A stretch of DNA of 64,000 nucleotides from NCBI GenBank assembly GCA_001600175.1, contig BCJC01000002.1:2763111-2827110 (forward strand), read 5' to 3'. This DNA comes from Erythrobasidium yunnanense. Its lineage: Eukaryota; Basidiomycota; Cystobasidiomycetes; Erythrobasidiales; Erythrobasidiaceae. Shown here one piece after another: positions 30,211 to 40,486 of the stretch; positions within the stretch are counted from its first letter, which is position 1, and each line of letters begins with the position of its first letter. The notes beneath the pieces were generated by a model. It made no database searches, was not told the DNA's origin, and saw only the letters and a program-made list of their open reading frames with translations. A program made the translations under genes and the position numbers.

Positions 30211-30828
30211 GGTGCTTCTCGCAGCAGCAGAAGACGCCTCGATTCGGACATGGCTTGTGACTGTCGCGCTGCGAGTCCGAAATGAGGCTGATGTCGTTAC
30301 ATGGGCAGTATGTGAGGCGCTGAGTGCGGCCTGAGTCCAGCTCCTGCACGGTCGTCGTTTCAGCGCGAGTTCTTTCTCGGAACACTCAAAACAGCATGAC
30401 CGGCTCACAGGACTTGTATGGAAGCCATAGAATCGTCAGAGTAGCATCAAGATGGACCAGCCAGGCAGTTGTGTATATGTATATTAGCTATCAGTGTCGA
30501 TCCAAGCATCGCGGATGTCTTTTGCGCTCTGAAGGAACGCGCTTTTGTGCTTCATGCCTTGCGTGTCTTTTCAGCAAAACAAGAACGAAGAAGACGATGA
30601 TCCTGCAAGCTGATGCTGCTCCTACATACGTGATCTGCTGTCTCCAGTCGTCAATCAGTCTCTGACGCGAAGAAGCCAAAGCCAGACCTCAGCGGCTCAG
30701 CCCGCTTGCTCGAGGCTTCGGAACAAATACCATCGCGCGAGAGCGGAAGCTACAGAGGCAATGCTACATAATCTATCTGTATCCTTCCGACGAAATCCTC
30801 CCTTGCGTCCTAACCTGCTGATCCCATC
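30211..30828. promoter_or_regulatory. Divergent intergenic region, ferric reductase versus SRPBCC array
   Basis: The frame of the reductase stays open upstream to about 30400 without an ATG in a credible position. A separate - strand frame near 30679-30500 starts MASSRQRLIDDWRQQITYVG and has a hydrophobic run (IIVFFVLVLLKRH), but I could not splice it to the reductase. The remainder holds the divergent promoters. Confidence 0.4.
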
Positions 30829-31446
30829 ATGGCCTTCTCGCATGATATTCATACTTCCATAGTCATTGATGCTCCTCCAGCATTCGTGAGGCAGACGGTG
30901 AGCTTCAATCTCACCCCGCACCTTCAGACGCAGGCTGATAGATATGCGTTACTACCAGTTTCTCGACTTCGATAGCTTCCCAATCTGGTCGCATAAATAC
31001 ATCACAAGCAATCAAGATTGCGACGCCTACAGACGAAGCTGGTACCGTCAAGGACATAGTACATGCTGCTGCTGGAACGAAGCTGGCAATCACTATGACC
31101 AATCTGCCAACGCCCGACCCCGTCGTGTCGTCATTAGTGGTGAGCCATACTACGAAGCGATGCAGCTTGTTGCTGATCAAATTCATGAGCATAGACCAAC
31201 ACAGCGGAAGAGTTTGCGTGGATAGGCGGCCTGTCATTTCCCTTGGCGTTTCGCGGTCGTCATTCCTTCGCGTTCAAGCCAGCGGGCCCCGATGGACAGT
31301 CGACAGAACTCATACAGAGCGAGCACTTTAGCGGGTTCCTGACTGCCTTCGTGATCTATGGAAGCATGTGCTCAACATTCGAGACGTGTTTTACGGAGTT
31401 CAACGCGGAGCTCAAGGCGAGATGCGAGGCTACATACAACGCATAG
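30829..31446 (+). pseudogene. SRPBCC-family gene, copy 1, with apparent +1 frameshift
   Basis: Three exons at the same positions as in copies 2 and 3 (30829-30897, 30959-31139, 31195-31446). Exon 1 reads MAFSHDIHTSIVIDAPPAFV, exon 2 FLDFDSFPIWSHKYITS, exon 3 NTAEEFAWIGGLSFPLAF, GRHSFAFKPAGPDGQSTE and FNAELKARCEATYNA. Exon 2 is 181 nt, one more than a multiple of three. Near 31010 the sequence acaagcaatcaag carries one extra A relative to the sister copies, after which the family sequence (IKIATPTDEAGTVKDIVHAA) continues in the next frame. As it stands the protein is broken after about residue 40. It could be a young pseudogene or a single-base sequence error. The family has the Bet v1/START-like helix-grip fold that binds hydrophobic ligands. 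Confidence 0.7.
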
Positions 31447-31927
31447 AGTGCCTAAATACAGATGCTGCGAGTTTCCACAGTCCGGTTTCGTTCCAATTCT
31501 GCTGGAAGCGGTGTTCACGATTAAACACAGTGTGCCTAGTATTTGGCGAACAGGTAGACACCCGATCCCACATCATTCACGCTCAGGTTCTGAAATACAG
31601 TTATCCGATCAATCATGAAGGTCTTCAGGCGCGACTCGTCGATCTCCGTTGCTACTGACAAGCTTAACGAGAGCAGAAAGGCATAGCGGAGACTAATCGC
31701 GCAACAGCTAACTTGCGTGCTCCTTTTTGGACTGTTGCAGATACCGCTGCGGATATCTTCCCGCTCAAATCTATTTTGTCGGATCCGATGTGAAGAAAGC
31801 CTAACACCGATACGCGTTTTCGCGACGAGGACAAGCCAGGGAATGGAACAAAAGGGACTGACAGGGATCCTCGAAGGTCCTTGATCGAGGAACCTCCCTC
31901 TTCGCTCTTGATTCGACTTTCTCCGCC
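31447..31927. other. Intergenic spacer of the SRPBCC array
   Basis: 481 bp, no gene. It presumably carries the promoter of copy 2. Confidence 0.4.
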
Positions 31928-32533
31928 ATGGTATTCTCTCATGACCTTCGGCATTCGATAGTGATCAACGCGCCGCCTGCGTTTGTCAGACAGACTGTAA
32001 GTTCATAAGACCTTCATCGTCTCTGCTGCCATGGCTAAGACTATATGCTCCGCCCTAGATGCTCGACTTCGATAAAATCCCAGCATGGTCACACAGATAC
32101 ATAACAAGTATCGAGCTTGTCAAGTCTGCAAACAACGGTACTTTAAAAGCCACAATACCTTTCGAAGCTGGTTCCAAGCTGTCGGTCTGCATGTCTTCCA
32201 TGCCTAGGATGAATCCCGTCAACGTCGTGGTAGCAGTACGTATTGAATGCTGCTCTTCTCAATAGTGAATCAAATATACAGGCCAACACAATGGAAGAAT
32301 TCGCATGGTCTGGCAGCCTACCCATTCCATTCGCTCTTCAGGCACGCCATTCTTTCGCTTTCCTACCAAGTGGCCGAGATGGGCAATCGACAGAATTCGT
32401 CCAAAGCGAACACTTCAGTGGATTCCTTACTGGTCTAGTTGGAATGGGCAGTTTTTTCTCTGCGCTCGATAAGGGGTTCAAAGAGTTCAACGAAGAGCTC
32501 AAGACGAGATGCGAAGCTACTTATAAGGCATAG
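31928..32533 (+). CDS. SRPBCC (Bet v1/START-like) protein, copy 2
   Basis: Three exons (31928-31996, 32059-32235, 32282-32533) give 165 residues. MVFSHDLRHSIVINAPPAFV starts the first strand of the fold; MLDFDKIPAWSHRYITSIEL, PFEAGSKLSVCMSSMPRM, NTMEEFAWSGSLPIPFAL, ARHSFAFLPSGRDGQSTE, FVQSEHFSGFLTG and FNEELKTRCEATYKA follow. The order (IDAPPAxV, W, GRHSFxF, TxFxHxExFSG, FNxxLKxRCE) is that of fungal SRPBCC proteins, which have a helix-grip cavity for lipids or polyketide-like ligands. The ligand is unknown. Intron positions equal those of the two neighbours, so the three arose by tandem duplication. Likely cytosolic; no signal peptide. Confidence 0.82.
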
Positions 32534-32838
32534 CTATAGGAGATGGTGTTTCTACAATCTTTCTTCGCCCGTTCGACAAGCTTGAGTGCTGACTGACACT
32601 GACCTTGAGGATCGGCGATCTTGCTAACACCGTCCTTGCGTAAGAACATGTATACCCACACCATCATGGCATGTTGCCGATGTCAGACTGAGCAACCCGG
32701 CCCCAAAGCTCCGACGTGGTAAAAATACTCACGTACATCGGCTGAAATCCTGAGCCATCCTGACATGTTACAAATCGTTTGTAATATGTCAAGTCTAGGC
32801 GTAGCACCTGTTGGCTTTTGCTACACAAGAGCAACCTC

Positions 32839-33429
32839 ATGTTCACGCACGATGTCAAGACCAAGATTATCATCAGCTGCCCTCCAGCCTTTGTCAAACA
32901 GATTGTAGGCAGCACTCCTCTCACCTCTGCTTGATTATAAGCTGATACTGGTGCACGCCGATAGCTACTAGAATTCGATAAGCTTCCAACCTGGGGAAAG
33001 GACTTCATCACCAATGTCGTTATAGCGAAACCTGCGGACGAGAGCAAAGGTCCTAAACCCTCGAATCTGCCTGGTGTAGGAGCAAAGTTCTCAGTTACGA
33101 CTGCATTTATGACGTACGGAGCGGTGGTGGTCGTGAGTCCACCGAATGCCTACTGATTGCGCTGACGGCAGGTATATTACCAGAGACACACGGAAGACGA
33201 ATTTGCATGGCAAGGAGGAATCCCGATGTTATCCGATGGACGCCATTCTTTTGTTTTCAGAGCCAAAGATCCGGCTGGGAAGACGACTGAGTTTGTGCAC
33301 ACCGAGCACTTGGCTGGTCTAGCCACTCCGCTACTCGCATGTACCGGTATGCACCAGGGTATGAAGAACGATTTTGAGACGTTCAATAAGGAGTTGAAGG
33401 CTAGATGCGAGGACCTGTATATGGCTTAG
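32839..33429 (+). CDS. SRPBCC (Bet v1/START-like) protein, copy 3
   Basis: Three exons (32839-32904, 32965-33132, 33172-33429) give 163 residues. The start MFTHDVKTKIIISCPPAFVK is followed by LLEFDKLPTWGKDFITNVVI, GVGAKFSVTTAFMTYGAVVV, HTEDEFAWQGGIPMLSDG, GRHSFVFRAKDPAGKTTE, FVHTEHLAGLATPL and FNKELKARCEDLYMA. It is the most diverged of the three: the usual DAPPAFV reads SCPPAFV, and the loop after the second block is longer. Intron positions are shared with copies 1 and 2. The family binds small hydrophobic molecules; no substrate can be named. The spacer to copy 2 is about 305 bp. Confidence 0.82.
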
Positions 33430-34110
33430 GGGAGGAAAAGTTGGTAGCTTTACGGTCATCGAACGGCAAGAAGTACGCTGTGGGCTCTGTTGTCACTTGT
33501 AGTAATTCTCCCATGTACGAATATTGTCAAAGTAAAGCTGTGTTGATGAAGCGGGTAGCTTGCGAACAGCTGAATGCACCAGATCTCGAAATGCAGGTTG
33601 CATAGCGTTTGGTGCTGCGTCATGAGATGGGGATGTCATATATTGTTGCGAGCGGGAGAGGGTTTGTAATCGCCGTTCACCCTCCCGCATCTCGCACCCT
33701 ATGAGTGCACGCAGTGAGCGGTATGTGTTCGGGATGGCTTCAGTGCGGTGGGGTTACTTTCGAATGGACATGATGATTCGGGAGGCGTTAGAAGCAGGAA
33801 GCAGATGTAGCGAGATGAGAACATATTGGAAATCTGGCAAAGCACACCTTCAGCACGTCTTCCGAGCGTGTACATGCCATTTCACGTTTTAGCTTTAGTC
33901 TCGACAGACCAGCTCGCTCCAGTATCTTCGCATTGAACCAGCCCATTGAGACCCATGGCGTGAGCTGATGCTGAACAAGATAGCTGGACTCTTCTGATCA
34001 CGACGATGTCCTGCGACAGCGTAGCACCTCAATTCGCTGGAACTGTTCTCGGATCTCGAGCAGCAAAGTCGGTCTGCACCCAGACTGTGTATCAATCAGC
34101 ACACTGACAT
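33430..34110. other. Intergenic
   Basis: About 680 bp between the SRPBCC array and the DsbA-like gene. The true start of that gene may lie here. No other feature seen. Confidence 0.4.
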
Positions 34111-34928
34111 GGTCGTCCTCTTCTACCATTCTCCGGGTTGCCTGCCCTCACCTTCGCATCACTTTGTCGACATCGTGCGAAATGGCGTAATCCAAACAGG
34201 CACACCCTTGAGCTGTACGACTTCAGCGCCTACAACGACCGTGCACCACTAATGACATATCTATAGATACCTAGACTTCGTCTGTCCCTTTAGCAAGAAG
34301 CAGCTCTTGGGCGTGCGAGAGCACCTGGCACCGCGTCTCCAGAATGATTTGAAGGATGATCTGGCAATCATTATCCGAGCTACACCACAGCCTTGGCATG
34401 CAAGCTCTACACATACGCATGAAGCCTTCCTTGCGGTCGTTAAGAACAAGCCTACCAAAGCTTGGGATTTCGCTTATACTCTAATGGAGAAGTGAGCTTG
34501 AACAAAAGGAACTGCGCTCGCGCACAGTCATTGTCTTCCTTTATACAGGCAAGACGACTTCTTCGATGCGGCAACGAAAGACGAAACTCCGAATGCCACG
34601 AAATCACGTCTTGCGAAGCTAGCTGGACAGATCGACGGCGTAAAGGAGCAAGATATCCTGGATCTCATCGTACATACTGGCGAATCTGCAAACAGCGGAA
34701 GCAAAGTGACGAATGAGCTGAAGCTACAAGTCAAGCTGGGCAGGTGAGCGTACTCGCGCAGCTTTGGTGCAATCGGTTCTCGCTGACTTTGGCTCCGTAT
34801 AAAGGCAAAACGGTATTCACGTCACGCCTACTGTCCTTCTTGACGGACTTGTCGACCCAAGCGTGTCATCTTCCTTCAGTGCGGAAGAATGGAACAAATT
34901 TGTGGACGAGAAAGTCGAGTCGAAGTGA
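34111..34928 (+). CDS. DsbA-like thioredoxin-fold protein (5' end unresolved)
   Basis: Exons ending 34214, then 34267-34491, 34549-34743 and 34805-34928 (TGA). The joined sequence reads HTLELYLDFVCPFSKKQLLG, which is the first strand and active-site region of fungal DsbA/thioredoxin-like proteins with a single Cys (CPF) in place of CxxC. It continues LAIIIRATPQPWHASSTHTH, EAFLAVVKNKPTKAWDFAYT, LAKLAGQIDGVKEQDILDLI and GIHVTPTVLLDGLVDPSVSS, the cis-Pro (VTPT) region of the fold, then FSAEEWNKFVDEKV. The intron 34215-34266 fixes the frame of the first visible exon, but I found no ATG in that frame upstream. Start 34111 is therefore only the open limit, and a further 5' exon is likely. With one Cys it may be a peroxidase-like or non-redox member. 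Confidence 0.65.
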
Positions 34929-35573
34929 CTTGCGCACCCTCAACCACATCTGTAGCTCTAGACTGAACGTCTGCTTGTTCTTACGGTCTAAAATGTTATA
35001 CCGACTGTTCGCGCGCCTTACCGGCAAATGTCGTTTGGTGATGGTCCCGTCCTCCGGCAGGCCGCTTCTTGTGCGCTGTGGGTCGTTGCCTTTTGCGAGA
35101 GGTGTGTCTGGTCGCCGTGTATTAGGTATGGCTAAGCTTGCACTACTGCCTGCAAACGGTACGCGAACGAAAGAAGACGAAACGTAGAGGGTCATAAAGT
35201 CATGTCGGGCTGGCATCGCTGATGAGCTGGGCTGGAGGGGTACGGCTGCGCTTTAGACTAGCAATAGAGCTTCCAGATGAATCAGCTTTCAAAGCGTAGA
35301 CAGAAAGCGATTTGTGTGTTTCAAGAAGCCGGGAGTTGGCAATAAAGAGCAATTGCAAGATGGCGACGATATGGAACTGACAGCTTATAGATCCAGTATC
35401 TCACGCTGCAATTGATATCTGCGCTTGAGTACGCAATTCTGTGCTTTCAACGAGATATCATTGTCCATTAGCACTTCCGAACTGAAAGGAGCTATGCTAC
35501 AGGATCGACTACGCTGCTACTGTCAGACTGCATAGAAGACTGCATAGAGATTGAAGAGGGAGATGAAGGTCAT
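34929..35573. other. Intergenic
   Basis: Convergent region between the DsbA-like gene and a small secreted protein gene. No further gene supported. Confidence 0.4.
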
Positions 35574-36417
35574 CTAAATACCATTGTAGGTAGCGCTGAG
35601 CTTGTCGATGGCAATGAACTTTGCGCCTCTGCGAGGGGGAAGTCGCAACGAAGTGAATCAGCCGCTGGTTGACCCATGCGACAGAAGCATGCATCATTGA
35701 CTCACCTGTCATTTTTGACGACAATGTAAGGCTTGCTGCCCTTTGGCAGTTCGCAATCGCCGCTAGATACGTTAGACTGATCAGTCAGATTCTTACAAGA
35801 CGTGAGATAGACTGGATTATACGTACACATCCTTGTCAAAGACAATCTGAGAGTTGGTCTCTGCGCCTGAAGACTGCTCATTGAGCGTTCCGACCCTGCA
35901 ATGCAATGACATCTCAGCTCGGGCTCTTCCTCGGCTCGACGGTTGAAGGGTGCTTACAAGGACTTGCCGCAGTAGACATTTGCTAGTCCTCTGTCTGACT
36001 TGAGGGTGCTCCAGATGGTGATGTGTTTCGGCTTGTATTGGGCATCGGGTACCTCGAAGCGGACCTCACTAGCAACAAATATACATTCAGCAGGGCTCGC
36101 TCAGACAGTGTAGAACATGATAGTAAACTTACTCATTGGCGTGGTTGGTGTAGGATTCTGTCTGCTCGTACAATCCGAATCCCTGATGGACCAAATGTTT
36201 CCAACCACTTCCCGTGTACGTGACACCATTTCCACCGGTGCTGAATTGCCCAGGTGCATCATCGTACCTTCGACGATCGTCAGATAAATGCCTGAGCCCT
36301 GCCGAGATTCTGAGCTTACACGATTTCGCCGGAGAAGAAGCTTCTTTCCTCGACCGGGGCAGCCAGAGCAGGGATGGCCATGATAGCAGCAGTTACGACG
36401 ACTGTGGTGAACTTCAT
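35574..36417 (-). CDS. Small secreted protein, unknown family
   Basis: About six exons, start 36417 and stop TAG 35576-35574, give roughly 174 residues. The signal peptide is MKFTTVVVTAAIMAIPALA, followed by APVEERSFFSGEIV. The mature part contains GNGVTYTGSGWKHLVHQGFG, LYEQTESYTNHAN, VRFEVPDAQYKPKHITIWST, NVYCGKSLVGTL and KGSKPYIVVKNDRGAKFIAI. It has only two Cys (VYCGK and GDCEL) and several beta-strand-like stretches. Exon 1 is 36417-36320; the others were read from consensus splice sites and keep frame. It resembles fungal secreted beta-sandwich or effector-type proteins in layout, but no family is recognised. Probably extracellular. Confidence 0.65.
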
Positions 36418-36964
36418 GTTTGCGGAGTAGAGATGTGCTTGGAGCGGTGGAATAGACTGTTCGATGGGAAGACAAGAAGCGAGAGGAGGCCACAGTTACC
36501 AGCTTTATAGCTTCGCTTAGCATTGCCTGCACACGCTGTTTGTTATGCTACGCGTGCTGTTCAGCAGAGCCTCTGATCCTCTTTCGGTGTAGCGTACACA
36601 GCTTTGCCGGCAGAATGACGTTTGGACATCCCAGTCACGCGGTATCGACAGTCCCTTAGGTTTGGACTACTAGGCTCGTGCTCTTTGCACTGCTTCAGAC
36701 AGGAGGTGCATGGTCGTTCACGGCGAAGCGTCTAGCGTTCCAACGGTCGAGATGCACCGCATCTTCATCTGAGTTGGAGCCTAGATTGATGAAGACCAGC
36801 GGTGCGAGCAGCGCGTCAGGGAAGATTTGGTCTGCACTGTCCATGTTATGCGAGTACAGCAGGGTGCAGTTGGGAGATCTACAATCTCGAGCAAGAGCGA
36901 AGATGCAAGCCAAGCTCGAGGAATACTGAGATTATCCTCACCTTATCTACCATACGGTACCGCA
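36418..36964. other. Intergenic
   Basis: 547 bp between the secreted protein start and the 3' end of the next - strand gene. It likely holds the promoter of the secreted protein. No gene seen. Confidence 0.4.
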
Positions 36965-39185
36965 CTACCTTAGCAACAAAATGAAGGCATACAATATGCG
37001 AATGTCACCCTGGGAAATCTGAACGCCCAGCAATCTCCCAACCTTCCTGAATAATCTATCGATGAGACGGTCGAACTTCGTAGTCCTCTGGTCAGCCTGC
37101 TCTAGCAAAGCGTTCGACCAAAATGTGGCTGTGCGAATCGGTCGCTTTGCTTGACCATGTCGATTTGAAGCGAATCCATCTAAGCGAAGACTGAGAGGAT
37201 CGACTGTAGCGAATTTCGTCTGTCCTTCTTGACTGAATGACCAGTCTGCATCTGGACAGGCTGGTATGGCCTCGGCGCCGCAGAAGTCTGCTTGACTGGC
37301 ATCTGTCCAGGTACCTTTGGCGCAGTCTGCTGAAGTCCTCGTATATGCGTCCACGCTCGGCCATCCGCAACTGGATATTGCGATCCCACATCGATTCTTT
37401 TGACGTCTCTCGCCTGCCACATGGGTAAGTATATGGTCATCTCTTGGTTCTTCCGGCCGAAGGTACTCATGTCCAGCAGGACTGTTCGTGGAGTAATATC
37501 AGCAGACCCAGTTTCTCCCAGAGCTTGTTCGACGATCTTCAGCCATCCTAGACTTGCGGGATCGAATTGGGCAGACCTCTTCGCGCTTCTCAGCTGTTCG
37601 TGCGAAAGAGACAAGACGGCTCTTTCGGCGTATGTAGTTCCCTTTCCCGCTAGACTCTCGATATGACCACATCCGACGACTGTAGCTATGTGCCCAACTT
37701 GTCCATCGACTTTATAGTCTGACCTCCTGACAACTCGTCCATGCTTGTCGATATGAAGCATCTTCATACTGATGTTTCGCATAAAAACTATACAGCCGGG
37801 CTCGATGGTTGAATTTCCTTGATAGACGGTCTTGCGCGCGCCGTTTTGAGTGGTGGACTCGAAGCGCTTGCAGCCCCATTGTGTCCATGCTAGACGCAGC
37901 TTGTGGAATAAGAGCATGGGTATAGCGCGACAAATCCCTCTGTCTTTCCCTGGCAGCATAAGCAGATATGTCAATCCTCATCGCAAGGTCTTTGTGCTTG
38001 GCTTACCATTCGGCGCAGCGACTTGTGGTCCACCTGAAATATCACTAGCCATTTGCGCGATCTGCGCACCGACAGTCTTCGCGAACCTTTCCGCGACTAT
38101 CGGATTTTGTCTCTCGAACGGATCAGCTATGAGCGCCTCAAATCCCGGCAGGACCGCTGCCGCATCATTTCCTCCCGCCAGCGCCTGACTCTGCGACATC
38201 GACATAGATGTACGCTTCGCTGAAGCGGTCGAGGAAGGCCATTTGCAGCGCCACCATACGCTCGACGAATCTTCGAAATCGATATGTCCAGAGAATGTAT
38301 TTCGATCGGCTGCGAAATGGATCTTGGATGCGTGTACGGTGCCTTTAGGAAGCCAGGACTTGTGAAGCTTGCCGATCTGTTTCATCTTGGAAACCGCTGA
38401 TGAGGCTGTTGTTCTGGCATTGGAGGAGGTTGCGTAAGATTGTCGAATATACTCCAATAGACGCGATAGGAAAGCCTTTGCTGAAGTCTGGTTGGACGGA
38501 TCGCCTGCGTTGTACGCTATTCAAAGAGAGTGAAAATTAGCTTCTTGTGACAAGTTCCGGAGAGGGGCAACCTACGATCGGTCAAGTAAGCCAGGTAGTC
38601 GAAGCCCGTCGACCAGTTGAGACTGTCCTTCCGCGGATTGAGGTATGTCTGCCTCCTCAAAATATTCGCGTTCACCCTCGGTAGTAATTTGCTCGCATCG
38701 GTTTTGGCATGTATGGCAGGAGCTGAAAGACGGCGGTTATTGAGTAGTGAGTTTGGTGATCCGCCATTGCTGAAGCCAGACAGCGATGCTGAGCGTCCAT
38801 AAACAGAGACTGGGGAAGCCCGTCTGGCCAATTGAAGGCTGTTTCTGGTTCCGCTTCCAGGCGAAGGTAACGCAGGTCCGTTCGTATATCCCATACTACT
38901 CCTACGCTGCTGCTGCTGTCCTTGCTGTAAATGACCTTTGTCTCTTGCGTATGGAGAAAGGTTCGATAAAGGTACTCCTCCGGACATCGAGACAGGTCTT
39001 AATTCCAACGTCGCGTAAGGTGTTGAAGGCTGTCTGTACATCTGTGATGATTGTAAGAATGGTTGATGGGTGCCGCCAGGGCTGTATGAGGACCATCGTC
39101 GATGCGAGCCTTGTCTTTGTCGGGTTTCTTGTTCAGCTGCCTGCGCGTACGGAGGATAAGAGTATTGACTCCATCTCGTTGTCAT
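36965..39185 (-). CDS. Unknown 686-residue protein with disordered N-terminus
   Basis: Exons 39185-38576, 38516-38007, 37949-37315 and 37270-36965 keep frame throughout. Residues 1-170 are Ser/Gln/Tyr/Arg-rich and look disordered (MTTRWSQYSYPPYAQAAEQE). After residue 195 the chain looks folded: LNWSTGFDYLAYLTD, AKAFLSRLLEYIRQSYATSS, SWLPKGTVHASKIHFAADRN, FSGHIDFEDSSSVWWRCKWP, CIVFMRNISMKMLHIDKHGR and HIATVVGCGHIESLAGKGTT. The last intron (37314-37271, 44 nt) has a weak acceptor. If it is retained the protein ends at 37180 (SILSVFA). The spliced form is preferred because the downstream frame stays open for 300 nt with normal composition (FDRLIDRLFRKVGRLLG). No family recognised and no membrane segment. 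Confidence 0.65.
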
Positions 39186-39719
39186 CGTTTAGACTAAGTG
39201 GATTCCAGGTTGCTTTGCGAAGTGATCGTATTGCGCTGAAGGCGAAAAGAGCTGACTTGTAGTGGGCCTGCTGTGCCTCGATAAAAAGGCATCGCCTTCA
39301 TACTGCAACCTCGACTCTTTCCACTCTCTCAAATCGTATCATTTTCTGCGTTTTAATGTCATATAGACGCGGAGCAGGACTGCTGATAATACCGTATCTC
39401 GTTGGCTGTTCGCATTGCTGCCCGATAGGCGGTGGAGAAGAGGAAGAAGAGAGTAGGAAGGATGTAGTACATCCCGCATTCTGTAAGCTCTGTATACAAT
39501 AGCAGAGATGCCTCACTCATGTCGCATCTTTGCAGATTTTGGGCCTCGCAACGGGCTGGTCGCTGCTCGTATCTTCGGGTACTCTTAGCGCTTGCTGAAT
39601 CCTTGCGAACCATCATCTTGACAGACTCGGTGACTCAGCTCGAGGGAAGCGTTTGCCTTTTCTCCTGTTTCATCAGCTTCATCGCTCGGCCGCTCACTCC
39701 CTTGGGTCGCGCTCTAAGC
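39186..39719. promoter_or_regulatory. Divergent intergenic region
   Basis: 534 bp between the 686-residue protein gene and a short + strand open frame. A GA-rich run (ggtggagaagaggaagaaga) lies near 39430-39450. No gene seen. Confidence 0.35.
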
Positions 39720-40019
39720 ATGCTAGTCCCGTTCACAGAGGGTCTTCTGATGGTGCACAACTACGCCGTATCCGACAATTCCGGCTGTCACAGTTGGAAA
39801 GTGTCATTCTTCGTTGATCCAGCGCAAGTCGTGAGGGATCTCTTGGATGGCTCAGCAGGAGCAGCGCTCTCGAGCAAGATGATCAGCCTGCACATGGATC
39901 ACGATACCGTGCAAGTGTATATCAAAGACGAAGACCCGAAGTGGAGAGAGGCGTTCAGACTGAGGGAGAGCTGGCTTGGTCCGCTCGCATACGACAGTCA
40001 AGCTGCTTTGCCGGAATAA
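39720..40019 (+). CDS. Small hypothetical protein (99 residues)
   Basis: Single exon, ATG 39720 to TAA 40019. It reads MLVPFTEGLLMVHNYAVSDN, then CHSWKVSFFVDPAQVVRDLL, MISLHMDHDTVQVYIKDEDP and KWREAFRLRESWLGPLAYDS. Composition and hydrophobic pattern look like a real folded protein, and the frame is open further upstream, so the start may lie earlier (for example at an upstream exon). No family is recognised. The alternating VQVYIKDED and KVSFFV segments suggest beta strands. Expression is unproven. Confidence 0.45.
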   Translation: MLVPFTEGLLMVHNYAVSDNSGCHSWKVSFFVDPAQVVRDLLDGSAGAALSSKMISLHMDHDTVQVYIKDEDPKWREAFRLRESWLGPLAYDSQAALPE

Positions 40020-40486
40020 GAGACGTGATGCTGTATGTGATGCTACATTTCGTTAACATTACCCGGTTATGACTAGCCTTGCACGTAGGTGTTCACACAC
40101 CCAGATCGGTAATCAAGCATGAAGGGATACTATTACAAAGACAGTAAGGGTTCCGTACTACTCTCTTCTCCCGTCTTGTGCTAACCACTCTTTGCTTATA
40201 TGCTACACTTGCACCCTTACAGCTTCTACAGCGGAGGAAACGATTTGCTGTGCGATATATTGCTTGTCTTTTACTGCACTTTGTGGCATTCTCGACGGCG
40301 GATAGGCAGCGGATATGGAACGAGGGATTGTTATTTTATGCTGTACTTCGGAACGATGGAGTGCCTTGTGCGATTTGCGATACGTAGTCCTGTTAAAGAG
40401 TAGGACGTAGTTTTGAGGTAATAGTGCGTGCGTGACGAATGGGGATGAGAAGGAAGCTCTGCCAGAGATGGATCCCTTGCAACTGA
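40020..40486. other. Convergent intergenic region
   Basis: 467 bp between the stop codons of the 99-residue gene and TAF11. It holds the 3' ends of both. Nothing else seen. Confidence 0.4.

Noticed and set aside
31664-31954. - strand open frame across the spacer between SRPBCC copies 1 and 2
   Set aside because: It runs into exon 1 of copy 2 in antisense and has no recognisable content.
32664-33047. - strand open frame overlapping SRPBCC copy 3
   Set aside because: Antisense shadow of copy 3 exons and intron.
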